Numbered from the stretch's first letter, positions 1 through 6,689 are shown. The stretch: DNA of 9,145 nucleotides from Rhodobacterales bacterium UBA3080 (GCA_002366645.1 DFBM01000130.1:1-9145); one strand, 5' to 3'. The notes: a model not told the origin generated them from the sequence alone. Program-made: numbers and translations.

Positions 1-67
1 CGGTTTGGGCGAGAGCCGGAAGGGCGAAAGCTATCAACGTTGCGGTTAGCGCTGCTCGACGGAACAT
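1..67 (-). CDS. Secreted protein, N-terminal fragment (signal peptide only), runs off the left edge
   Basis: Only the first 22 codons lie in the window. They begin at an ATG (complement of 65-67) preceded by an AAAAGGAG ribosome binding site with the usual spacing. The peptide starts MFRRAALTATLIAFALP and ends ALAQT: a short basic n-region, a hydrophobic core and an A-L-A cleavage site, so it is a typical Sec signal peptide with cleavage expected before Gln. The mature protein is therefore expected to be periplasmic or envelope-associated, but nothing of it is visible and no function can be given. The gene is divergent from the dehydrogenase starting at 238; no convincing promoter was found in the 170 bases between them. 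Confidence 0.75.
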   Translation of the reverse strand, partial: MFRRAALTATLIAFALPALAQT

Positions 68-237
68 GGCGAACTCCTTTTGCGGTTGTGTTGTCTTAAC
101 CTGCCAACGCAATCCCCGCCGCGCCACCCCTTCTCACGTCAAGTTGAGGTATTGCGAGATTTCAAAGGAAGTTAGACAAACGGCTCTTTACGGTGCAAGC
201 TTATTTAAACGTCCGGAGTGGAATTGGTTTAATGCAC

Positions 238-1215
238 ATGAAAGCAATTGTTTACAAGAAATACGGCGCCCCCGACGTTTTGCATGTCGCGGAAATCGAA
301 AAACCACAACCAAAAGATAACGAGTTGCTGGTTAATGTCCGCGCCACCGAGATAACCAAGTCTGACTGCGAGCTTCGCAGCTTCAAATTTCCGGTGAAAT
401 GGTTCTGGCTGCCGCTCCGAATGGCTTTCGGGATCACCAAGCCAAGACGTCCGGTTCTGGGAAGTTACTTCGCAGGTGTTGTCGACGCGGTCGGCAAGGA
501 TGTCACGAACTTCAAAGCAGGCGATCAGATTTTCGGGAATTCCGGCCTGCGGTTTGGCGCTTACGGGGAATATGTGTGCCTGCCCGATACCAATACTCTG
601 GCGATCAAGCCGGAAAATCAAAGCTTCGCGCAAGCCGCCGCCGTGCCTTTGGGTGGGCTGAACGCGATTCACTTTATGCACTTGGCAAACATAAAACCCG
701 GCGAGAACGTTTTGATTAACGGCGCCGGCGGCAGCATTGGACTGTTCGCAATGCAAATAGCCAAGGACATGGGCGCGGAAATTTCGGTGGTCGATTCAGG
801 TCACAAAGAAACGATGTTGCGCGATCTCGGGGTTGTCGAGTTTTTCGATTATACCAAGGAGGACTTCCGGCAAAGCGACCGCACCTATGACGTTATTTTC
901 GACATGGTCGCGGCGAGTTCGATCGCCGGATGTGTGCACATGTTGAAGCCGAAAGGCCGGTATCTGACAGGAAATCCGCGGATAATGAACATGATCCGAT
1001 GTTTGCTAACAACACGTTTTACCGACAAAACCGCAAAATTTGCTTTTGCCGGAGAAACCATTGAGGAACTTCAGGTTTTGGGCGAAATGCTAGAAGCTAA
1101 CCGGATCGTTTCAGTTGTCGACAGGGTGTTAACGATGGAGGACGCCCCATTGGCGCATCGGTTGGTGGAGACGGAACAACGGCTGGGTTCAATCGTTATT
1201 TCGATTACGCAATAA
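238..1215 (+). CDS. NAD(P)-dependent medium-chain alcohol dehydrogenase / quinone oxidoreductase-like protein
   Basis: A 325-residue protein of the medium-chain dehydrogenase/reductase superfamily, probably a cytoplasmic NAD(P)H-dependent oxidoreductase acting on a quinone, enone or aldehyde; the substrate cannot be read from sequence. The N-terminal GroES-like domain covers about residues 1-130, and a Rossmann domain follows with the nucleotide-binding loop GAGGSIG at residues 162-168. The catalytic-zinc GHE motif is absent (GSYFAG at 75-80 sits in that region) and there is no four-cysteine structural zinc lobe, which points to the zinc-independent quinone-oxidoreductase-like branch. The start MKAIVYKKYG matches the family; an in-frame ATG two codons earlier at 232 is also possible, and GGAG at 215-218 is rather far from both. 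The gene stands alone, divergent from the left-edge gene and closed by the hairpin at about 1215-1246. It shows no obvious link to the neighbouring pathways. Confidence 0.85.
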   Translation: MKAIVYKKYGAPDVLHVAEIEKPQPKDNELLVNVRATEITKSDCELRSFKFPVKWFWLPLRMAFGITKPRRPVLGSYFAGVVDAVGKDVTNFKAGDQIFGNSGLRFGAYGEYVCLPDTNTLAIKPENQSFAQAAAVPLGGLNAIHFMHLANIKPGENVLINGAGGSIGLFAMQIAKDMGAEISVVDSGHKETMLRDLGVVEFFDYTKEDFRQSDRTYDVIFDMVAASSIAGCVHMLKPKGRYLTGNPRIMNMIRCLLTTRFTDKTAKFAFAGETIEELQVLGEMLEANRIVSVVDRVLTMEDAPLAHRLVETEQRLGSIVISITQ

Positions 1216-1246
1216 AAAAGCCCGCGTGAACCTGACGGGCTTTTTC
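1215..1246. terminator. Bidirectional rho-independent terminator between convergent genes
   Basis: The stem AAAAGCCCG (1216-1224) pairs perfectly with CGGGCTTTT (1236-1244) around an 11-base loop. A T-rich run follows on the plus strand, and the A-run on the left gives a T-run on the minus strand. It therefore can end both the dehydrogenase transcript arriving from the left and the cyclophilin transcript arriving from the right, whose stop codons lie at 1215 and 1264. Confidence 0.88.
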
Positions 1247-1263
1247 TATTTTATATAAACGTC

Positions 1264-1863
1264 TTAAAGGTCTGACTTAACCTTCACACTCGCCATGTAA
1301 TCCGGGTCTGCGTAGACCGGACCGTTGGCGGCACTATCGCCAAGTTTGATAGCATGGACATATTCCATTCCCGACGTCACGCGACCGATGACGGTATATT
1401 GGCCGTCAAGGAACGATGCGTCACCAAAGACGATAAAGAACTGCGAGTTGGCCGAGTCCGGGCTGTTGGAGCGCGCCATACCGACGATGCCTTCAACGTA
1501 GGACAGGTTCGAGAATTCTGCCGGAACATCGTCCAGACCAGAACCTCCACGACCAGCCACGCGGTAGTCGTAGCCTTCGAGTTGTCCGAATTCCACGTCA
1601 CCGGTTTGCGCCATGAAGCCTTCTATAACGCGGTGGAAAACCACGCCGTCATAGGCACCCGAACGCGCGAGTTCCTTGATGCGGTCCACATGCAACGGGG
1701 CCACATCGGGACGCATGAGGATTTCGACAGTGCCGGCCCCCTCGCCTGCGATCTCGATCACCAGAACGTTTTCAGGGTCGGCTTCGGTCTGGGCATTCGC
1801 AGAAAAACCGAATGTAGCGGCCAAACCAATGGCCGCTAGTCCTTTAAGAACCGCGCGACGCAT
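1264..1863 (-). CDS. Secreted peptidyl-prolyl cis-trans isomerase (cyclophilin type)
   Basis: A 199-residue cyclophilin that catalyses cis-trans isomerisation of X-Pro bonds, probably during folding of exported proteins in the periplasm (the PpiA role in E. coli). Residues 1-24 form a Sec signal peptide: MRRAV basic start, hydrophobic core, and cleavage after A-N-A. The cyclophilin domain follows, with FHRVIEGFMAQTGD at about 76-89 (catalytic Arg78), NSQFFI at 139-144 and FLDGQYTVIGRV at 151-162, all active-site signatures. The ATG at 1863 is chosen because it overlaps the stop of the upstream cyclophilin as TGATG, a translational-coupling arrangement; a TTG one codon earlier is less likely. 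It is closely related to that neighbour and probably arose from the same duplication, but alone carries an export signal. It is the last gene before the terminator at 1215-1246. Confidence 0.93.
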   Translation of the reverse strand: MRRAVLKGLAAIGLAATFGFSANAQTEADPENVLVIEIAGEGAGTVEILMRPDVAPLHVDRIKELARSGAYDGVVFHRVIEGFMAQTGDVEFGQLEGYDYRVAGRGGSGLDDVPAEFSNLSYVEGIVGMARSNSPDSANSQFFIVFGDASFLDGQYTVIGRVTSGMEYVHAIKLGDSAANGPVYADPDYMASVKVKSDL

Positions 1864-2369
1864 CAAGCTTCTGCCGCGACTTTAACCGAGATCATGCGGT
1901 CAGGGTTTGGCGCCGGCTCGCCGCGCTGGATCGCGTCAACGTGCTGCATACCGTCGATCACGCGACCGAAAACCGTGTACTGGTTGTTCAGGAAGTGACC
2001 GTCTTCGAACATGATGAAGAACTGCGAGTTGGCGGAATCAGGGTTCTGCGAACGCGCAGCGCCAAGAACACCCTTGTCAAACGGCAGGCTGGAGAATTCA
2101 GCGGGAACGTTTGGATAGTCGGAACCACCTGTGCCAGCCGCACGAAGGTTGAAGTTGTTTTCCATGTTGCCGTTTGCCACGTCGCCTGTCTGCGCCATGA
2201 AGCCGTCAATCACACGGTGGAAAGCGACGTTGTCGTATTTGCCTTCGCGTGCGAGGGTTTTCATACGTTCGACGTGCTTCGGGGCCACATCGGGTAGAAG
2301 CTCGATTGTGACGTTACCGTCTTTAAGTTCGATGATAACGGTATTCTCTGGATCTTTGATATCGGCCAT
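1863..2369 (-). CDS. Cytoplasmic peptidyl-prolyl cis-trans isomerase (cyclophilin type)
   Basis: A compact 168-residue single-domain cyclophilin without a signal peptide, so expected in the cytoplasm as a proline-isomerising folding helper (PpiB-like). Active-site signatures are intact: FHRVIDGFMAQTGD at about 50-63 with catalytic Arg52, NSQFFI at 114-119 and FLNNQYTVFGRV at 126-137. The length matches bacterial PpiB-type enzymes. The start is firm: an AGGAGG Shine-Dalgarno (complement of 2375-2380) sits five bases before the ATG. It lies 71 bases downstream of coaD on the same strand, and its stop overlaps the start of the secreted cyclophilin, so the two cyclophilins are almost certainly co-transcribed, probably with coaD. 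Confidence 0.95.
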   Translation of the reverse strand: MADIKDPENTVIIELKDGNVTIELLPDVAPKHVERMKTLAREGKYDNVAFHRVIDGFMAQTGDVANGNMENNFNLRAAGTGGSDYPNVPAEFSSLPFDKGVLGAARSQNPDSANSQFFIMFEDGHFLNNQYTVFGRVIDGMQHVDAIQRGEPAPNPDRMISVKVAAEA

Positions 2370-2440
2370 TTCTGCCTCCTAATGAATGTTGAGGGGAAAC
2401 TATGTTGCCCACGCACAAAACAAAAGGGGTTGCGGCAAGA

Positions 2441-2929
2441 TTACCCGAATTTTTTCAACAACTCTTTGGCAACGGATTTGGGCACAAAGGTCGAGATATC
2501 CCCGCCTAGACGCGCGATTTCTTTAACCAGACGCGAGGCAATGGCCTGATGGTTAGCGTCGGCCATCAGGAACACGGTCTCGATGCTGGCATCCATGGCG
2601 CGGTTCATGCCGACCATCTGGAATTCGTATTCAAAGTCGGATACCGCACGTAGACCGCGAATAATGGTCTTGGCCCCGACGTCATTCGCGCAATCTATCA
2701 GCAGGTTCTCGAAGGGATGTACGACGATCTCGGTGCCGTTTTTGCGGATGTTCCCGCACTCCTCCTCGATCATCGCGACACGTTCCTCGAGGGTGAACAA
2801 CGGGCCTTTATCGCGGTTGATTGCAACCCCGATCACCAAACGGTCCACCAGCGCGCAAGCACGTGTAATGATGTCGATATGTCCGAGCGTTATCGGGTCG
2901 AAAGTTCCGGGATATAATCCGACGCGCAT
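2441..2929 (-). CDS. coaD: Phosphopantetheine adenylyltransferase
   Basis: A 162-residue enzyme of the nucleotidyltransferase superfamily that joins 4'-phosphopantetheine and ATP to make dephospho-CoA, the penultimate step of coenzyme A synthesis in the cytoplasm. The N-terminal GLYPGTFDPITLGH (residues 4-17) contains the (T/H)xGH ATP-binding motif (T14, G16, H17). Lys41, the IIRGLRAVSDFEYEFQM block at about 89-105 and the C-terminal SRLVKEIARLGGDISTFVP region are all typical of CoaD, as is the length. The start is supported by a GGAGG seven bases upstream of the ATG. The gene precedes the two cyclophilins on the same strand and follows the CBS-domain gene after 58 bases. A TTGACG hexamer in that gap has no good -10 partner, so a separate promoter is unproven. 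Confidence 0.97.
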   Translation of the reverse strand: MRVGLYPGTFDPITLGHIDIITRACALVDRLVIGVAINRDKGPLFTLEERVAMIEEECGNIRKNGTEIVVHPFENLLIDCANDVGAKTIIRGLRAVSDFEYEFQMVGMNRAMDASIETVFLMADANHQAIASRLVKEIARLGGDISTFVPKSVAKELLKKFG

Positions 2930-2987
2930 GTTATTTCCTCCGGTTTTGTGCGACGCAACAATATTGCGCGCGGCGCGTCAAGCGGAA

Positions 2988-3425
2988 TCAGATATTTCCG
3001 GCGATCAAATCCGCCATGGATTCATTCTCGAACTGCACTTCCTTGATCCGCGCAGCCACTACGTCGCCGATCGAGATAACCCCGAGCAGTTTGCCATCGT
3101 CCATCACCGGCAAGTGCCGAAAGCGCCCGTCGGTCATCATTTGCATCACCGCTTGCGTAGTATCCGTCGAGGTGCAGGACTTGACGTTAGTGGTCATCAA
3201 CGCACTAACGCTATCGCTCATACAGCCAACCCCGCGCCGTCCGATTTCGCGCACGATGTCGCGTTCCGAAAGAATACCGTCCATCTCGTTACCCTTATCG
3301 CGCACAATCACCGCCCCGATCCGCATCTCCGATAACAGTTCAGCTGCGCTGGAAACCGTGTCGAATGTTGTCACCGAAATGATTTTTCCGATTTGTTTGG
3401 TGGAAAGAATATCGCGTACGAGCAT
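2988..3425 (-). CDS. CBS-domain pair protein (putative adenosyl-ligand sensor)
   Basis: A 145-residue protein made almost entirely of two CBS domains, at about residues 5-62 and 76-130. Typical phrases are visible: GAVIVRDKGNEMDGILSERDIVREI in the first domain, and FRHLPVMDDGKLLGVISIGDVV in the second. Paired CBS domains form a Bateman module that binds adenosine nucleotides or related ligands in other families; no catalytic domain is attached here, so a stand-alone regulatory or sensory role is inferred and the partner is unknown. No signal peptide or membrane segment is seen. The ATG at 3425 has a GGGAG ribosome binding site six bases upstream. It lies between a LysR-type regulator (54 bases upstream, same strand) and coaD, and such stand-alone proteins are common in alphaproteobacteria. 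Confidence 0.9.
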   Translation of the reverse strand: MLVRDILSTKQIGKIISVTTFDTVSSAAELLSEMRIGAVIVRDKGNEMDGILSERDIVREIGRRGVGCMSDSVSALMTTNVKSCTSTDTTQAVMQMMTDGRFRHLPVMDDGKLLGVISIGDVVAARIKEVQFENESMADLIAGNI

Positions 3426-3479
3426 GGTAATCTCCCTTTTGTGGTATGGTTCAAGCGTGCATCAGGCTGCGGTGACCTG

Positions 3480-4388
3480 TCAAGTAAGTGCCTCTAACCT
3501 TTGCACTTCCAGCCGTAATTTCTTGGTGAAAAGCTCCGCGAACCGGTTCAGGCGTTCAACGCGCTGGTCGTCGCGGTGCCGGATTAGATAGAAACTGCGT
3601 TTGATCGACACCTCTTCGGTCAGGATTTTCCTGATATTCGGGCAGGTCGGAATTGCGAAGTCATGCACGATACACACCCCCGCCCCGAGCCGCGCCCAGT
3701 TCAATTGCACCGGGAAACTGTTCGAGGTCAGTTCGATATGCAGATCCCGGCCGACCTGATCCACATAGTCCAGTTCCTTGTCAAAGATCAGATCGTTGAT
3801 ATAGCCGATCATGCGGTGGTCCTTGAGGTCGGCGATATCCGTGATCGGCGCGTGGCTTTTGAGGTAGTCCTCGCTCGCGGCCAGATGCAGGTTGTAGTCC
3901 GTGATCCGCTGCACCGTCAGGCGTCCGGCTTGTGGCGGCGACACCGTCAACGCCATATCTGCCTCGCGTTTCGAAAGGTTAAAGACCCGCGGCAGCGCCA
4001 CGATCTGCACCTCCAGCCCCGGATTCTCGTCAACAATCTCGGCGCACAATTGCGGCAATAGATAGTTTGCCGCCCCGTCCGGCGCCCCGATACGGATACT
4101 ACCGGTCAAGGCGTTGGACTGTCCGCTAACCTCGGATTCCGCCGCGTGCAGCGATTGTTCCATCAAATTTGCATGCGCCATCAAACGCTGGCCAGCTTCG
4201 GTCAGATCATACCCTTGCGGACTTTTGTTAAACAGGCGCGCCGACAGATCATCTTCCAGCCGCTGCACCCGCCGCCCGACCGTTGCCGGATCCATCTTCA
4301 ACGCCCGCCCCGCATTCGACAGGCTGTTGAGCCGTGCGACTTGCAGGAATACTTTCAGATCGTCCCATCGTAGTTTGCTGATCGCCAT
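3480..4388 (-). CDS. LysR-family transcriptional regulator, probable regulator of mmsA
   Basis: A 302-residue LysR-type regulator. The N-terminal winged helix-turn-helix (about residues 5-65) has the family pattern WDDLKVFLQVARLNSLSNAG, then the recognition-helix region PATVGRRVQRLEDDL and LFNKSPQGYDLTEAG. A type-2 periplasmic-binding-protein fold for effector sensing covers about 95-295. The start at 4388 is preferred because AAAGGG (complement of 4394-4399) lies five bases upstream; an in-frame ATG at 4403 has no Shine-Dalgarno and falls at the predicted transcription start. The gene is divergent from mmsA across a 105-base region containing a large inverted repeat, the classic layout of a LysR regulator controlling its neighbour and itself. 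Control of valine or methylmalonate-semialdehyde metabolism is inferred from position only; the effector is unknown. Confidence 0.92.
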   Translation of the reverse strand: MAISKLRWDDLKVFLQVARLNSLSNAGRALKMDPATVGRRVQRLEDDLSARLFNKSPQGYDLTEAGQRLMAHANLMEQSLHAAESEVSGQSNALTGSIRIGAPDGAANYLLPQLCAEIVDENPGLEVQIVALPRVFNLSKREADMALTVSPPQAGRLTVQRITDYNLHLAASEDYLKSHAPITDIADLKDHRMIGYINDLIFDKELDYVDQVGRDLHIELTSNSFPVQLNWARLGAGVCIVHDFAIPTCPNIRKILTEEVSIKRSFYLIRHRDDQRVERLNRFAELFTKKLRLEVQRLEALT

Positions 4389-4397
4389 AGCCGCCCT

Positions 4398-4453
4398 TTG
4401 CATATTTGCATTATATTTTTGTCATATTGCCTCTACGAAATGCAAAAATGCAA
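4398..4453. promoter_or_regulatory. Probable LysR operator: four half-sites in a large inverted repeat
   Basis: The left arm TTGCATATTTGCATT (4398-4412) is the reverse complement of the right arm AATGCAAAAATGCAA (4439-4453) at 14 of 15 positions, with 26 bases between them. Each arm is itself a direct repeat of TTGCAT/ATGCAA with 8-base spacing (4398, 4406; 4440, 4448), so four half-sites are present. The arms are 42 bases apart, close to four helical turns, which would place them on one face of the DNA. The site lies between the divergent LysR gene and mmsA and overlaps the regulator's -10 box, fitting a tetrameric LysR operator with autoregulation. Binding is inferred. Confidence 0.65.
4410..4415 (-). 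promoter_or_regulatory. Probable -10 box of the LysR gene promoter
   Basis: ATTATA on the plus strand reads TATAAT on the minus strand, a perfect -10 consensus 22 bases before the chosen start codon of the regulator. Transcription would begin near 4403, leaving a leader of about 15 bases containing AAAGGG. The -35 region about 17-18 bases upstream (around 4433-4439) matches the consensus poorly. The box overlaps the inner left half-site of the inverted repeat, so occupation of that site should repress the regulator. Confidence 0.5.
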
Positions 4454-4493
4454 GCATATGATCGCGCGTGAAGTATTCCAACGGGAGAAAATC

Positions 4494-5993
4494 ATGAAAG
4501 AATTAACGCATTACATCAACGGCGAGCACGTCAATGGCACGTCCGGCCGTTTCGCAGACGTTTATAATCCGGCAATTGGCGAAGTTATTGCCAAGGCTCC
4601 ATTGGCGAACGCCGCCGAGATGGACATGGCTGTTAAGGTTGCCGAAGCCGCGCAACCCGCTTGGGCCAAAGTGAACCCGCAACGCCGCGCACGCGTTATG
4701 ATGAAGATGGTTGAACTCCTTCACCGCGACATGGACAAACTGGCCGAAGCCTTATCGCGCGAGCACGGCAAAACTCTGCCGGATGCCAAAGGCGACGTTA
4801 TCCGTGGTCTTGAAGTGGTCGAATACTGCATCGGCGCGCCCGAGCTGCTGAAAGGTGAATACACCGACGGCGCTGGCCCTGGCATCGACATGTACTCCAT
4901 GAAGCAGGCGTTGGGTGTTACTGCCGGTATCACACCGTTCAATTTCCCCGCCATGATCCCTTTGTGGATGTGTGCTCCAGCGATTGCTTGCGGTAACGCC
5001 TTTATCCTGAAACCGTCCGAGCGTGATCCTTCGGTTCCACTAATGCTGGCCGAGCTGTTCGAGGAAGCCGGTCTGCCAAAAGGCATCATGCAGGTCGTTA
5101 ACGGCGACAAAGAAGCCGTGGACGCAATTATCGAGCACCCGACCATCCAGTCGATCGGTTTCGTTGGCTCCACACCTATCGCCGAATACATCTACGGTGG
5201 CGGCTGTTCGCACGGCAAACGCGTTCAGTGCTTCGGCGGCGCGAAAAACCACGCCATCATCATGCCGGATGCGGATATGGACAACGTTGTCGACGCGCTT
5301 ATCGGTGCGGGTTACGGCGCCGCTGGCGAACGCTGCATGGCGATCTCGGTTGCTGTTCCGGTTGGCGAAGATACAGCGGATCGTCTAATCGCCGCCCTCG
5401 CCCCTCGGGTCGAGAGCTTGAAGATCGGTCCGTACACATCGGGCGACGACGTGGACTTCGGTCCGGTTGTAACCGCTGCAGCCAAAGAGAAAATCAACGG
5501 GCTGGTGGATAGCGGCGTAGCACAGGGTGCAACACTGGCTGTAGACGGCCGTGGATTCAGCCTGCAAGGCTACGAGGATGGTTTCTTCGTTGGCGCCACC
5601 TTGTTTGACAATGTCACCACCGACATGGACATCTACAAAGAAGAGATCTTCGGACCAGTTCTGTCGACCGTTCGCGCCAAGACCTATGAAGAGGCTGTTG
5701 GTTATACAATGGATAACCAGTACGGCAACGGCACCGCGATCTTCACCCGCGACGGTGACACAGCGCGCGATTTCGCCAGCCGTATCAACGTCGGCATGGT
5801 CGGCATCAACGTGCCAATCCCTGTGCCTCTGGCCTACCACACGTTCGGCGGCTGGAAAAAATCGGCGTTCGGCGATCTCAACCAGCACGGCCCTGATGCG
5901 TTCAAGTTCTACACACGCACCAAGACTGTAACGTCGCGTTGGCCATCGGGCACCAAGGAAGGTGCTGAATTCTCGATCCCGACGATGAAATAA
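4494..5993 (+). CDS. mmsA: Methylmalonate-semialdehyde dehydrogenase (CoA-acylating)
   Basis: A 499-residue aldehyde dehydrogenase that converts methylmalonate semialdehyde, NAD+ and CoA to propionyl-CoA, CO2 and NADH, the last dedicated step of valine (and thymine) degradation, in the cytoplasm. Family signatures are clear: ITPFNFPAMIPLWM in the NAD-binding region, FVGSTPIAEYIY, the CFGGAKNHAIIMPDAD block (Asn where ordinary aldehyde dehydrogenases have the general-base Glu, as in this family), and the nucleophile Cys281 in GERCMA. The C-terminal FFTGWK-like block here reads FGGWKKSAFGD. Length agrees with known MmsA proteins. The ATG at 4494 has GGGAG six bases upstream; in-frame ATGs further upstream (from 4398) lie in the operator region and lack a ribosome binding site. 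It is divergent from the LysR gene and closed by the hairpin after 6015, so it appears to form its own transcript. Confidence 0.96.
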   Translation: MKELTHYINGEHVNGTSGRFADVYNPAIGEVIAKAPLANAAEMDMAVKVAEAAQPAWAKVNPQRRARVMMKMVELLHRDMDKLAEALSREHGKTLPDAKGDVIRGLEVVEYCIGAPELLKGEYTDGAGPGIDMYSMKQALGVTAGITPFNFPAMIPLWMCAPAIACGNAFILKPSERDPSVPLMLAELFEEAGLPKGIMQVVNGDKEAVDAIIEHPTIQSIGFVGSTPIAEYIYGGGCSHGKRVQCFGGAKNHAIIMPDADMDNVVDALIGAGYGAAGERCMAISVAVPVGEDTADRLIAALAPRVESLKIGPYTSGDDVDFGPVVTAAAKEKINGLVDSGVAQGATLAVDGRGFSLQGYEDGFFVGATLFDNVTTDMDIYKEEIFGPVLSTVRAKTYEEAVGYTMDNQYGNGTAIFTRDGDTARDFASRINVGMVGINVPIPVPLAYHTFGGWKKSAFGDLNQHGPDAFKFYTRTKTVTSRWPSGTKEGAEFSIPTMK

Positions 5994-6014
5994 GGCTGAC
6001 AATTCAGTTCGATT

Positions 6015-6049
6015 AAAGGCTCCGGCGCGGGACGCCGGAGCCCTTTTTA
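6015..6049 (+). terminator. Strong rho-independent terminator after mmsA
   Basis: GGCTCCGGCG (6018-6027) pairs perfectly with CGCCGGAGCC (6033-6042) around a 5-base loop, and CTTTTT follows (6043-6048). It begins 22 bases after the mmsA stop. It should separate mmsA from the downstream MAPEG gene, so the valine genes to the right are probably transcribed independently or by read-through. Confidence 0.93.
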
Positions 6050-6108
6050 TTGCAAAAACGGGAAAATTGGAGAAGCTCGGTAAAAAACACGTTCTGAAAG
6101 GGAGAGAT

Positions 6109-6573
6109 ATGACCAGTTTTACGATAGAAAACCCCGTGTTCACCACGTACATGATCGTAGCGGCAATCATGGTTCTGAAGATCATGGGGCAAGGTTGGCT
6201 TACTGTTTACCGCATGCTCAAAAGCGACTCCGGACTTGCCAGTCCCGAAGATGTTCAGACCGGGGTTCTCAACCGAAACCCGCGGCCTGATCAGCTGGAA
6301 CTAAACGACTACGTTGATCGCTCCCGCCGGATGCATCGTAACGACCTGGAAAATATTCCCGCATTTCTGGCCTGTGGATTGGTATTTGTCGCAGCAGAGC
6401 CTTCCGTCATCTGGGCAAATATACTGATGTACGGATTTGTAGGCGCGCGTTTGCTACATTCCATTGCCTACTTATCCAAACAGACCCACGAAGTCCGCGC
6501 CACGTTTTACACGTTTGGGTCTTTGGCGGTGATCGCTATGGCGCTTTATGTGCTGAAGGTAGTGCTTTTTTAG
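6109..6573 (+). CDS. MAPEG-family membrane protein, microsomal glutathione S-transferase 1-like
   Basis: A 154-residue integral membrane protein of the MAPEG family, most similar in layout to eukaryotic MGST1 (155 residues). Four hydrophobic segments are seen at about 9-27, 83-96, 98-122 and 133-154. Between the first two is the family's glutathione-site motif RSRRMHRNDLENIPAF (about 71-86), with the conserved Arg, Asn and Glu residues; GARLLHSIAYL (112-122) matches the MGST1 GAR..H.IAYL block. The expected activity is glutathione conjugation or peroxide reduction at the membrane, known for the family but not shown for this protein. The ATG at 6109 is chosen for the GGGAG four bases upstream; an ATG 14 codons earlier lacks one and would add a charged tail. 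The gene sits within a valine-degradation locus between two strong transcriptional boundaries: a terminator upstream and a new promoter downstream. Confidence 0.9.
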   Translation: MTSFTIENPVFTTYMIVAAIMVLKIMGQGWLTVYRMLKSDSGLASPEDVQTGVLNRNPRPDQLELNDYVDRSRRMHRNDLENIPAFLACGLVFVAAEPSVIWANILMYGFVGARLLHSIAYLSKQTHEVRATFYTFGSLAVIAMALYVLKVVLF

Positions 6574-6635
6574 GCCCAAGTTACAAGGCGCCAACATTTT
6601 GTGCATACTTCCATGAATAATTGCTTTCCAAACGC

Positions 6636-6664
6636 TTGACGGCTTTCTATATTAACTGAACAAT
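6636..6664 (+). promoter_or_regulatory. Candidate sigma-70 promoter of the acyl-CoA dehydrogenase operon
   Basis: TTGACG (6636-6641, five of six -35 consensus bases) is separated by exactly 17 bases from AACAAT (6659-6664, four of six -10 bases). Transcription would start near 6671, just before the GGAG ribosome binding site at 6680-6683. The -10 lies in an imperfect palindrome TGAACAATCATTCA (6657-6670) that could bind a repressor, though the symmetry is weak. Confidence 0.5.
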
Positions 6665-6689
6665 CATTCATTTCGATACGGAGCCGGCG

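Noticed and set aside
66..320. Plus-strand open frame overlapping the start of the dehydrogenase
   Set aside because: It covers the intergenic region and the dehydrogenase start in another frame, and has no Shine-Dalgarno or recognisable domain.
2976..2981. Minus-strand TTGACG in the gap before coaD as a coaD promoter
   Set aside because: The -10 position reads TTGCGT or similar, too far from consensus to call.
2583..3335. Plus-strand open frame across coaD and the CBS-domain gene
   Set aside because: It overlaps two well-supported minus-strand genes and their intergenic gap, and encodes low-complexity, Arg/His-rich sequence.
3478..3483. Perfect minus-strand TTGACA at the end of the LysR gene as a promoter for the CBS-domain gene
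   Set aside because: No acceptable -10 hexamer lies 16-18 bases downstream (about 3454-3461), so a promoter call is not supported.
4398..4493. N-terminal extension of mmsA from upstream in-frame ATGs
   Set aside because: The extension would be translated from the operator region, lacks a ribosome binding site, and makes the protein longer than the family; the ATG at 4494 has ideal GGGAG spacing.
5385..6185. Long minus-strand open frame opposite mmsA and its terminator
   Set aside because: It is antisense to a clear mmsA, crosses the mmsA terminator, and its translation resembles no protein family; it reflects codon bias of the real gene.
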